Notes under the pieces: model-generated
Seen by the model: only the letters and a program-made list of their open reading frames with translations
Told to the model about the DNA's origin: nothing
The model's database searches: none
Source: Mycobacteriales bacterium
GTDB taxonomy: Bacteria > Actinomycetota > Actinomycetes > JAFAQI01
Direction of reading: 5' to 3'
Length of the DNA stretch: 49,285 bases
Assembly (NCBI GenBank): GCA_035504215.1
Contig: DATJSI010000086.1
Span: 1 to 49,285 of the forward strand
Translations under genes and position numbers: made by a program
Part shown: in pieces, positions 1 through 6,274 of the stretch
Layout: each line of letters starts with the position of its first letter
Position numbering within the stretch: the first letter of the stretch is position 1

Positions 1-65
1 GCGGCGACACGCTCAACGATCAGACGACGAGCGAACAGGTTCGTACGGGCACTAGCGTGAACCAT
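1..65 (-). CDS. IS481-family transposase, N-terminus only (partial)
   Basis: The ORF opens with ATG at 65 and runs off the window edge after 21 codons. An AGGAGGT site at 71-77 lies 5 bases upstream. The peptide begins MVHASARTNL and continues to an Arg-rich stretch (FARRLIVERVA). This matches how I remember actinobacterial IS481 transposases starting, just before their helix-turn-helix. The catalytic DDE domain is not in the window, so the family call rests on the N-terminal signature and the IS-like leader. It could be another HTH protein. Confidence 0.5.
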   Translation of the reverse strand, partial: MVHASARTNLFARRLIVERVA

Positions 66-70
66 CGAAG

Positions 71-115
71 ACCTCCTGCGGGTAGATGCGAGACACATCC
101 ACTCCGCCTGGAGGT
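71..115 (-). promoter_or_regulatory. Hairpin covering the transposase ribosome site
   Basis: ACCTCC at 71-76 (the complement of the AGGAGGT ribosome site) pairs with GGAGGT at 110-115. TAGATG at 83-88 pairs with CATCCA at 96-101 (one G-U type mismatch) around a 7-base loop. In mRNA made by read-through from outside, the ribosome site would be hidden. The pairing is seen directly; the regulatory role is inferred from known insertion sequences. Confidence 0.45.
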
Positions 116-229
116 CCTCCCACTTTCAAGCAGGCGCGCCGCCAACAACCTCGCGGGTCACTACGGCTAGGTCACAAACCAGCGGCCGCGTCACGAACAA
201 GCCACGTGAAGGGCCGTCGTCGAGACTGC

Positions 230-1462
230 TCATTCGCGCCAGACGCGGATGCGGTTGTTGTCGTCTTTGCTGATGCGCCACTGGGCGTGGTGGACGAGCC
301 AGTGATGGAACTCGCAGATGTGGATCCCGTTTTTCTTGTCGGTGCGTCCGGATCGGGACCAGAACAGGATGTGGTGGATCCGGCAGCGTTCGAGTGGGGC
401 CTGGCAGCCGGGCCACCGGCAGCCCCGGTCCTCGAGGCGCAGCGCGCGGCGCTGCGCGGGGCTCCAGGTCTTGGTTTTGCGGCCGAGGTCGAGCACCTCA
501 CCGTGAGAGCCGAGCACGGCCGGGATGATCCCGGCGTCACAAGCGATCATCCGGGCGGTCGCCGGGGTGACCTCGATGCCGTTCATGGTGACCGGCCCGG
601 TCAGGCCACTGAGCGGCCCGGTGCGCGGCCCGGTGCGGGTGTCGGTGCGGGTGTCGGCGTGCGCGGCGAGCTCGGCGTTGAGCTGGTCGTAGCCGATCGT
701 GACGATCACCTGCGGTTTCTCCCCGCCGTGCTCGGGCAGCCCACCGGCGGCCAGCGCGATCTCCGCGACGGTGACCAGCGCGTCCGCGGCCCGCTGCCCA
801 CCGGCGCGCTCGTCCTGCGGGCCGGCTTTGCCCAGCAGCGGGGTGAGCGCTGCCTTCACGGTGGCGGCGCCGGCCGGGTCGAGCATCCCGTCCAAGGCGA
901 CCATCCCGTCGAAGGTCGGGGACAGCCGGACCCAGCGGGAGTCGTAGCGCCGCTGCGCGGCGGCTTCGGCGTCATCGCCGGTGAGCCGGGCGGCCAGCTC
1001 CCGGGCGAACCGGCCCAGGGCGGCCGGGTCGACGGTCTCGGCCGCGGTGACCAGCTCCTTTTCGACCACGTCCCGGATCGGTGCTGGGCTCTTGGCGACC
1101 GCGGTGGTGATCAGCCGGGCGTGGTCGAGAGTGATGCGCGCGTCGGCGAGCGCCTGGTCGATCACCGGCCGGTACGGCAACGCGCGGGCCACGGTGAGCA
1201 GCCGGTTGACATCTTCCGCGCCGCATCGCAGCTCCTCGACCAGCCACCCGCGGGTGGCCCGCCCGAACTCGTTCACGGTCGCGTCCCGGGTATCGATCAC
1301 CTGCAGCTGGCGGACCAGGACCGCGTCGAGCTGGCTGCGCAGGCGCAACAGCAGCTCGGTGGAGTCGGTCAGCTCCAGGTCGGAGCGGGTGTGCGGGTCA
1401 CGGGCGAGCAGCGCGGTCACTCCCGCGGTGATCTGCTCGATCTCCGGACCCGGCGAGTACAT
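230..1462 (-). CDS. DUF222 / HNH endonuclease domain protein (13E12 repeat family)
   Basis: A 410-residue protein with an N-terminal DUF222 helical region (about 10-300) and a C-terminal HNH nuclease. Zinc/active-site residues are visible: Cys348 and Cys353 (CRWPGC), His363-His364, Asn378, Cys383 and His386-His387. These proteins occur in many copies in actinobacterial genomes and are thought to be DNA nucleases spread by homing or recombination, but their role is not known. The start is ATG at 1462, with AAGG 8-9 bases upstream. Residues about 280-300 hold a short TDTRTG/PRTGP repeat, a typical length-variable spot in this family. It stands next to the IS fragment, consistent with a mobile or variable spot. 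Confidence 0.93.
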   Translation of the reverse strand: MYSPGPEIEQITAGVTALLARDPHTRSDLELTDSTELLLRLRSQLDAVLVRQLQVIDTRDATVNEFGRATRGWLVEELRCGAEDVNRLLTVARALPYRPVIDQALADARITLDHARLITTAVAKSPAPIRDVVEKELVTAAETVDPAALGRFARELAARLTGDDAEAAAQRRYDSRWVRLSPTFDGMVALDGMLDPAGAATVKAALTPLLGKAGPQDERAGGQRAADALVTVAEIALAAGGLPEHGGEKPQVIVTIGYDQLNAELAAHADTRTDTRTGPRTGPLSGLTGPVTMNGIEVTPATARMIACDAGIIPAVLGSHGEVLDLGRKTKTWSPAQRRALRLEDRGCRWPGCQAPLERCRIHHILFWSRSGRTDKKNGIHICEFHHWLVHHAQWRISKDDNNRIRVWRE

Positions 1463-1747
1463 GCGACTGACCTTAAGGGCCAGATCTGACAGTTTCTGGG
1501 GTCGAGAAACCGTTGATACACAACATGTTTTCGGCTCTCAGCGAACACAGTCCTGTCCACAACCGTGGACGAGAACACCACCGTCCACAGATCGCCGGCA
1601 GCCCGTTGACACCGACCCACGAGACGCAGCGAACGGCGACGCTCCCTGTTATTGCCAGCCTTGAGACAGCCCGGCGATCACACGAGCGCGATCACCTTCT
1701 GCACCAACGCCAACGACCCATCAGGCATCCCTTGGACACGCCCGTTG
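1463..1747. other. Intergenic stretch with small inverted repeats, no gene seen
   Basis: This is upstream of the DUF222 gene. It holds two short perfect inverted repeats: GTTTCT/AGAAAC (1492-1497, 1505-1510) and GTCCAC/GTGGAC (1555-1560, 1565-1570, 4-base loop). A few DnaA-box-like GTCCACA words occur here but too few for an origin. Open frames crossing it have no ribosome site or recognisable product. Confidence 0.5.
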
Positions 1748-2212
1748 CTACGACGGCCCGAGCCACAAGGCAGCAAGCAACTGTGCAGCCGCCTCGAAGC
1801 GCGCGATGCTCTCGCCGGAGAAGGCACCGACGCGATCGCTTTCGAGGTCGAGCGTGCCGATGACCCGACCGTCGACGACGATCGGGACGATCAGCTCGGA
1901 GCCGGAGTCGTCCTGGTTGGCCAGATAGCGCGGATCACGTGCGGTGTCGTTGCTCACCGCGATCGCGCCGGCTGCGATGGCATGTGACGTGAGGCCTTCA
2001 GTGACGGCGAAACGCGGGTAGGCCGGGGCGGCAGGGCCGGCCCACGCTTCGTTTCGAACCTCGGAGTCGTCCACCGAGTAGATCCCCACCCAGCGAGCGT
2101 TCCCGTGATCCTGAACCGCCGTCGCCGCTGCCTGTGCTCGAACCGGCAGCGCGGCCTCGCGTCGCAGCGCCGCTTCAACCGCGGCGATCATCTCGTCCAC
2201 ACCGGCGACCAT
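1748..2212 (-). CDS. GAF domain protein, free-methionine-sulfoxide-reductase-like but without cysteines
   Basis: A 154-residue single GAF domain (about 20-150). The pattern WVGIY, then EGLTSHAIAAGAIAVSND, then SELIVPIVVDGRVIGTLDLESD closely follows the fRMsr (free methionine-(R)-sulfoxide reductase) subgroup of GAF proteins. Those enzymes use conserved cysteines, and this protein has no cysteine at all, so reductase activity by the known mechanism is not expected. It may be a small-ligand sensor. It starts 24 bases after the stop of the upstream acetyltransferase gene on the same strand, so the two are probably co-transcribed. The ribosome site is weak. Confidence 0.85.
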   Translation of the reverse strand: MVAGVDEMIAAVEAALRREAALPVRAQAAATAVQDHGNARWVGIYSVDDSEVRNEAWAGPAAPAYPRFAVTEGLTSHAIAAGAIAVSNDTARDPRYLANQDDSGSELIVPIVVDGRVIGTLDLESDRVGAFSGESIARFEAAAQLLAALWLGPS

Positions 2213-2236
2213 AAAGGGGCTCGCCGGCGCGGGCCA

Positions 2237-2797
2237 TCAGGTTTCTGCCCAGTCCCTCCGGAGCAGCCCGAACACCCACGAGTCCGATACCTCGCCGCTC
2301 ACGATGCAGTCCTCGCGCAAGGTCCCTTCCCGCACGAAGCCGAGTTTTTCCAGGACCCGCGCCGAGGCCAGGTTGCGGGTGTCGGTCTCGGCCTGGACCC
2401 GATTCAGGTCCAGCGTGTCGAACGCCCACTGCAGCAGTGCGCGCGCTGCCTCCGTGGCAAACCCTTGGCCCCAGGCCGGCTCGTCGAGGCAGTAACCCAA
2501 CGACGCGCTGCGGTACTCGGGGTTCCACTTGGTCAGGCTGCACCAGCCGATGAACGTGCCGTCGGACTCACGGTCCATCGCCAGCCGCGCCGCAGTTCCT
2601 TCCGCGGCCTGCTGCCAGCAGTTCGCGATGAAACGCTCGGCGCGCGCACGCTCGGTCCACGGTGGTGCGTCCCAGTAGCGCAACACACGAGCGTTGCTCT
2701 GCAGCGCGAACAGCGCTTCCGCGTCGTCGTCTGCGAAGGGACGCAGGCGCAGGCGGGCGGTGTGCAGGGTCGGGGTCGGCAGGGACACGCCTGCCAT
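2237..2797 (-). CDS. GNAT family N-acetyltransferase, RimJ/RimL type
   Basis: A 186-residue acetyl-CoA-dependent N-acetyltransferase of the RimJ/RimL group, which acetylate protein N-termini or small amines; the substrate cannot be read from sequence. The acetyl-CoA loop is seen as WGQGFATEA (109-117), followed by the conserved N-x-x-S-A-x-x-x-x-E-K-x-G-F region (132-144). The start is ATG at 2797, with AAGGAG just upstream; a longer open frame upstream has no family similarity. It is first in a likely two-gene unit with the GAF protein and diverges from the secreted protein gene at 2981. Confidence 0.92.
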   Translation of the reverse strand: MAGVSLPTPTLHTARLRLRPFADDDAEALFALQSNARVLRYWDAPPWTERARAERFIANCWQQAAEGTAARLAMDRESDGTFIGWCSLTKWNPEYRSASLGYCLDEPAWGQGFATEAARALLQWAFDTLDLNRVQAETDTRNLASARVLEKLGFVREGTLREDCIVSGEVSDSWVFGLLRRDWAET

Positions 2798-2980
2798 CCT
2801 GCTCCTTGCGAGGCCCGACTCGACGTACGACGTCGATCGAGCCGGCTCCGATCGCGAGGCTGCGACATTCTGAGATTCTCGCTCGCGCACCGGCCGCTCA
2901 TGCTTAGGATCGTGCCTCGCGACGATCTCGCGCTCGTGCTGCGGGCGCGCGCCCTGAGTCCGACGAGACCCGAGGTACTG

Positions 2981-3772
2981 ATGACCCACCGGCGCCACCT
3001 CACCGCTGTTGTGCTCACGTCTGCAGCCCTCTTCACAGCCGCGCTTCCCGCCGCAGCAGCCGCGGGAAGCCCGCGTCAAACGCCCGGCAGTGCATCCGCG
3101 GCGGTGCAGGCCCGTCGACCGGCGGCGCAGCCGGCGAAGTCGAAGCTCGGCACGGTCAAGGGAAAGATCAAGGCGGCGCATCCCCTGAAAAGCGTGGTCG
3201 TCACCCTCTACGTGCCCAAGACGGCGCAGGACGGCAGCAAGGGCTGGGTGGTCAGCGAGGATGTGCTCGCGAGCGGTGGTCACGGTGTCACTCTGAACAA
3301 GAAGACCGGCGACTACTCGTTCAACGTCAAGCCCGGCACCTACCGGGTGGAGTTCTACGGCGAGTACCGCTCAGGCAAGGAGTGGGGCAACGTCGCCTAC
3401 GGCCCGGACAAGCCCGCCGGGCCGCCGTTCGGAAAGTCGATCAAGGTCCGGAAGGGGAAGGCCACCAAGCACATCTCCATCAAGGCCGCCGGCGACTTCG
3501 GCACGGTGCCGCAACCCGATCCGGGCCCGAGCCTCTCGCCGACCGTCCCGACGGCGGGCGGCACGGAGACGGTCGTGCTCGGCACCTGGCCGAAGGGAAC
3601 CGCGTTCACCTACACCTGGCAGCTCGGCAGCAGCGAGAAGTTCCTGAGCCTGAAGCGGACGATCAAGGTGCCTGCCAGCGCGGCCGGTAAGGCGATCAGC
3701 GTCGACATCTACGCGTTCGTGTACGGGAAGAACGGTGCCGCCGTCTCGATCAGCACCATCGTCGCGCACTGA
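2981..3772 (+). CDS. Secreted protein with two beta-sandwich-like domains
   Basis: A 263-residue exported protein of unknown function. Residues 1 to about 28 form a Sec signal peptide (MTHRR, hydrophobic core, AAAAAG cleavage region). After a Pro/Ala/Gln-rich linker there is a Cna-B or carboxypeptidase-regulatory-like segment (about 55-165; G-x-V-x-G-x-I start and GTYRVEFYGEY strand). A PKD/Ig-like segment follows (about 180-263; TFTYTWQLG and YAFVYGKNG). Such domains usually mediate adhesion or structural display. The start is ATG at 2981 with GAGG 5 bases upstream; the upstream extension of the frame is not coding. It is convergent with the permease gene, 16 bases apart. Confidence 0.82.
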   Translation: MTHRRHLTAVVLTSAALFTAALPAAAAAGSPRQTPGSASAAVQARRPAAQPAKSKLGTVKGKIKAAHPLKSVVVTLYVPKTAQDGSKGWVVSEDVLASGGHGVTLNKKTGDYSFNVKPGTYRVEFYGEYRSGKEWGNVAYGPDKPAGPPFGKSIKVRKGKATKHISIKAAGDFGTVPQPDPGPSLSPTVPTAGGTETVVLGTWPKGTAFTYTWQLGSSEKFLSLKRTIKVPASAAGKAISVDIYAFVYGKNGAAVSISTIVAH

Positions 3773-3788
3773 CTCGAACGCCCGCGGG

Positions 3789-4601
3789 TCAGTGGGCGTT
3801 GGCGCGGCGGTGGTTGTAGAGGCGGACCGCCCACAGGTACGACACGATCGCAATGCCGACACTCCACGCGATGGCAGCAACCGCGTGCGCGTAGACGGCG
3901 TGACCGGTGAGCAGGCCGCGGATGGTCTCGATGACCGGAGTGAACGGCTGGTACTCGGCGAACTGGCGTAGCCCGGCCGGCATCGTCGAGGTGGGGACGA
4001 ACCCACTGGACAGGAACGGCAGCAAGGTGAGGAACATCGGGGTGTTGCTTGCCGTTTCGACGCTCTTCGCGACCAGGCCCAGTGCGGTCGACAGCCAGAT
4101 CAAGGCGAAGGAGAACAGGGCGAGCATCCCGACCGCGGCCAACCACTCGAGCGGGTTGGCGCGCGGACGGAATCCGATCGCGACGCCGACGCCGAGCACG
4201 AGCGCGAGCACGACCAGCGCCTGCAGCAGGCTTCCGACCACGTGCCCCGTGAGGACTGCGCCGCGGGCGATCGACATGGTCCGGAACCGGTCGATGATGC
4301 CCTCGGTCATGTCCTTCGCGACCATGATCGCGGTGCCCTGCGCGGCGGCCGCGGACGCCATGATCAGTACGCCGGGCATGACGTAGTCGAGGTAGCCGGC
4401 CCGGCCGGTGTGGCCGCCCGAAAGGCTCGCCTGCAGACCGGCCCCGAGCTGGCCGCCGAACACGTAGACGAACAACAGCAGGAACACGATCGGCATCCCG
4501 GCAAGCAGCAGGGTCAGCGACGGATAGCGCAGCTGGTGCTTGAGGTTGCGACGAAGCATCGTCGTGGAATCGGACACGCTCAAGGCGACTGCGGAGCTCA
4601 T
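3789..4601 (-). CDS. ABC-2 type permease (DrrB-like)
   Basis: A 270-residue membrane subunit of an ABC exporter. It shows about six hydrophobic spans and the ABC-2 signature region (MTEGIIDRFRTMSIARGAVLTGHVVGS, then a conserved FTPVIETIRGLLTG loop). With the ATPase next to it, it should export a hydrophobic compound; in the best-known member this is daunorubicin. The start overlaps the ATPase stop by 4 bases (ATGA), so translation is coupled. No antibiotic biosynthesis genes are nearby, so the substrate is unknown. Confidence 0.92.
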   Translation of the reverse strand: MSSAVALSVSDSTTMLRRNLKHQLRYPSLTLLLAGMPIVFLLLFVYVFGGQLGAGLQASLSGGHTGRAGYLDYVMPGVLIMASAAAAQGTAIMVAKDMTEGIIDRFRTMSIARGAVLTGHVVGSLLQALVVLALVLGVGVAIGFRPRANPLEWLAAVGMLALFSFALIWLSTALGLVAKSVETASNTPMFLTLLPFLSSGFVPTSTMPAGLRQFAEYQPFTPVIETIRGLLTGHAVYAHAVAAIAWSVGIAIVSYLWAVRLYNHRRANAH

Positions 4602-5566
4602 GGCTGGAGGGCTTCCTGGACGGTTGGCTGGGTGGCCCGGCCGGTGACGGCGAAGAACACGTCGTCGAGGTCGGGGGTGTGGATCGAGAGCTGCTCGACG
4701 TCGATCGCGGCATCGGCCAGCTGGTTGAGCATCCGGCGTACGACGTCGACCGAACCGGCTCCGGGAACCTCGAGGCTGAGCTGCTCCGCGTCCGCCGATG
4801 ACGCGGGGAACAGCCGGGCCGCATCGTCGAGTGCGCGTGGATCCGCGAACTGCAGCTGGACGTGACCGCCGTCGATGTGGCGCTTCAGCTCAGCCGGCGT
4901 GCCCTCGGCGACGATGCGGCCGTGGTCGAGCACCGCCACCCGGTCGGCCAGCTGGTCGGCCTCGTCGAGGTACTGAGTGGTGAGCAGGATCGTGACACCA
5001 CCGGCGGCAAGCTCGCCGATGATCTGCCACATCGTGCGCCGGCTGCTCGGGTCCAGCCCGGTCGTCGGCTCGTCGAGAAAGATCAGCCGCGGCTTGCCCA
5101 CCAAGGTCATCGCGAGATCGAGGCGGCGACGCATCCCACCCGAGTACGTCGACAGCGGCTTGTCCGCGGCGTCGGTGAGCTCGAAGCGGTCCAGCAGCTC
5201 GGCCACGCGTCGCGCTCCGTCGCGACCGAGGTGGCACAGGTCGGCCATGAGGCGAAGGTTCTCCCGGCCGGTGAGCAGGTCGTCGACGGCGGAGAACTGG
5301 CCGGTGACGCCGATCGCCGCGCGCACCCGAGCCGGCTCGGTGGCGACATCGTGTCCGGCGACCCGGATGTCGCCGCCGTCGGCGGCGATGAGGGTCGAAA
5401 GGATGCGGACGAGCGTCGTCTTGCCCGCGCCGTTGGGCCCGAGCAGCGCGACGATCGTGCCCTCGTCGACCTGGAGGTCGACTCCGTCCAGGACGGTCTG
5501 CTCGCCGAAGGACTTGCGGACGCCGGTCGCGTCGATCGCGGTACGGCGTACCTCGATGTCCGTCAT
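4598..5566 (-). CDS. ABC transporter ATP-binding protein (DrrA-like)
   Basis: A 322-residue ATPase of the daunorubicin-resistance DrrA family. Walker A GPNGAGKT is at 43-50, Q-loop Gln90, signature YSGGM 141-145 and Walker B LIFLDEP 161-167. The switch position carries Gln (TTQYLDEAD, about 196-204) instead of His, as is usual in this family. The C-terminal tail with HTPDLDDVFFAVTG is also the DrrA hallmark. The start is ATG at 5566, overlapping the regulator stop by 4 bases. It is the middle gene of a three-gene coupled operon with regulator and permease. Confidence 0.95.
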   Translation of the reverse strand: MTDIEVRRTAIDATGVRKSFGEQTVLDGVDLQVDEGTIVALLGPNGAGKTTLVRILSTLIAADGGDIRVAGHDVATEPARVRAAIGVTGQFSAVDDLLTGRENLRLMADLCHLGRDGARRVAELLDRFELTDAADKPLSTYSGGMRRRLDLAMTLVGKPRLIFLDEPTTGLDPSSRRTMWQIIGELAAGGVTILLTTQYLDEADQLADRVAVLDHGRIVAEGTPAELKRHIDGGHVQLQFADPRALDDAARLFPASSADAEQLSLEVPGAGSVDVVRRMLNQLADAAIDVEQLSIHTPDLDDVFFAVTGRATQPTVQEALQP

Positions 5567-6081
5567 GAGCGGTCGCCCTTCGCGTGCGGTGGTTGGTGGG
5601 GTAGCTCGCCCGAGTCGCGCAGCCGCTCGCGATGGGCGAGCCAGTCCCGCTCCCACTCGGGCAGTCGCGCGGTCAGCCAGTCGGCGAAGACCGCCATCTC
5701 GACCAGCGCGGCGCGACGCTCGGCCGGCGCGTCGGCGAGGACGGTCAGCCCTTCGCGGGCCAGCTCGGCCAGCCCCTCGTACTCCGAGACGTCGAAGCCC
5801 ATCGAGTGCGGGGAGTTCAGGTCGATGCTCACCCGGTCCATCCGCTCCCCCGCCGCGCGCGAGCGCCGGATCAGGCGAAGGGTCTCCAGGGAGTTGACCG
5901 CGCCGGCAATCGCGCTCCGGCTGGCCAGCAGCGCATCGGCCAGCTCCGCGATGCTCTGCTCGCGCGGCTCGCAGATCAGCAGGTAGCCGAGCAGGCGGCC
6001 GACCATCGGGGCCATCCCGTAGCGGCGGGCATAGAAGCGCCCGGCGTGGTCGGCGAAGGTGAGCTCGGCGTCCATCGGCAT
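5563..6081 (-). CDS. MarR/GbsR-like winged-helix regulator of the DrrAB-type operon
   Basis: A 172-residue helix-turn-helix protein. A winged-helix segment (about 30-105) contains SIAELADALLASRSAIAGAVNSLETLRLIRR, the recognition region, and a wing with RMDRVSIDL. The helical C-terminal part probably dimerises. It is the first gene of the exporter operon and likely represses it, responding to the exported compound. A 13-bp perfect palindrome sits 23-52 bases upstream of its start and is the obvious operator. The start is ATG at 6081 with AAGG about 8 bases upstream; a second ATG at 6075 is possible. Confidence 0.88.
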   Translation of the reverse strand: MPMDAELTFADHAGRFYARRYGMAPMVGRLLGYLLICEPREQSIAELADALLASRSAIAGAVNSLETLRLIRRSRAAGERMDRVSIDLNSPHSMGFDVSEYEGLAELAREGLTVLADAPAERRAALVEMAVFADWLTARLPEWERDWLAHRERLRDSGELPHQPPHAKGDRS

Positions 6082-6103
6082 ATGACGACCTTATCACTAG
6101 TTC

Positions 6104-6133
6104 CTGGGATAACACAAATCTGTGTTATCCCAG
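6104..6133. promoter_or_regulatory. 13-bp perfect inverted repeat, probable operator
   Basis: CTGGGATAACACA (6104-6116), spacer AATC, then the exact reverse complement (6121-6133). It lies between the divergent regulator (start 6081) and the secreted phosphoesterase (start 6275). It is A/T-richer than its surroundings, has no following T-run and lies upstream of both genes, so a protein-binding site is far more likely than a terminator. Confidence 0.75.
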
Positions 6134-6156
6134 CAGGACGCGCTGCGAGGCTGGCC

Positions 6157-6207
6157 TTCACCGGGCGATGTCCGAATATTCACTTCTATCCACTTGTGCG
6201 AGATAAG
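6157..6207 (+). promoter_or_regulatory. Possible promoter with PHO-box-like direct repeats
   Basis: TTCACC at 6157 and TTCACT at 6179 are 22 bases (two 11-base steps) apart, with a weaker CCACTT at 6190. This spacing resembles actinobacterial PhoP-binding direct repeats. TTCACT (6179-6184) also forms a -35-like element 17 bases before GATAAG (6202-6207). It precedes a phosphoesterase-like gene, which makes phosphate control plausible but unproven. Confidence 0.3.
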
Positions 6208-6274
6208 GGCGTTTCGTAAGGTTGCCGCCACGGAGGGTGGGGTCGCGCCGTTCGGGGGCTGTGGAGGTTCATCC

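Larger units (their letters stand above)
1..180 (-). mobile_element. Left-over end of an IS481-like insertion sequence, truncated by the window
   Basis: The minus strand carries the first 21 codons of a transposase-like ORF, a strong ribosome site and a roughly 110-bp leader, then nothing coding until the DUF222 gene. The leader contains an imperfect hairpin (71-88 pairing with 96-115) that covers the ribosome site, a common way for insertion sequences to block translation of read-through transcripts. The outer boundary near 170-180 is a guess: no terminal inverted repeat or target duplication can be confirmed because the other end is outside the window. Confidence 0.45.

Noticed and set aside
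86-1489. Plus-strand open frame of 467 codons
   Set aside because: It is the antisense shadow of the DUF222/HNH gene; no family similarity, no ribosome site.
1550-1600. DnaA-box-like GTCCACA words
   Set aside because: Only a few imperfect copies, no dnaA or dnaN nearby and no A/T-rich unwinding region, so not an origin.
3789-6081. Antibiotic resistance or biosynthetic cluster around the DrrAB-like exporter
   Set aside because: No polyketide, peptide or other biosynthetic genes lie nearby; DrrAB-like exporters are common housekeeping transporters.
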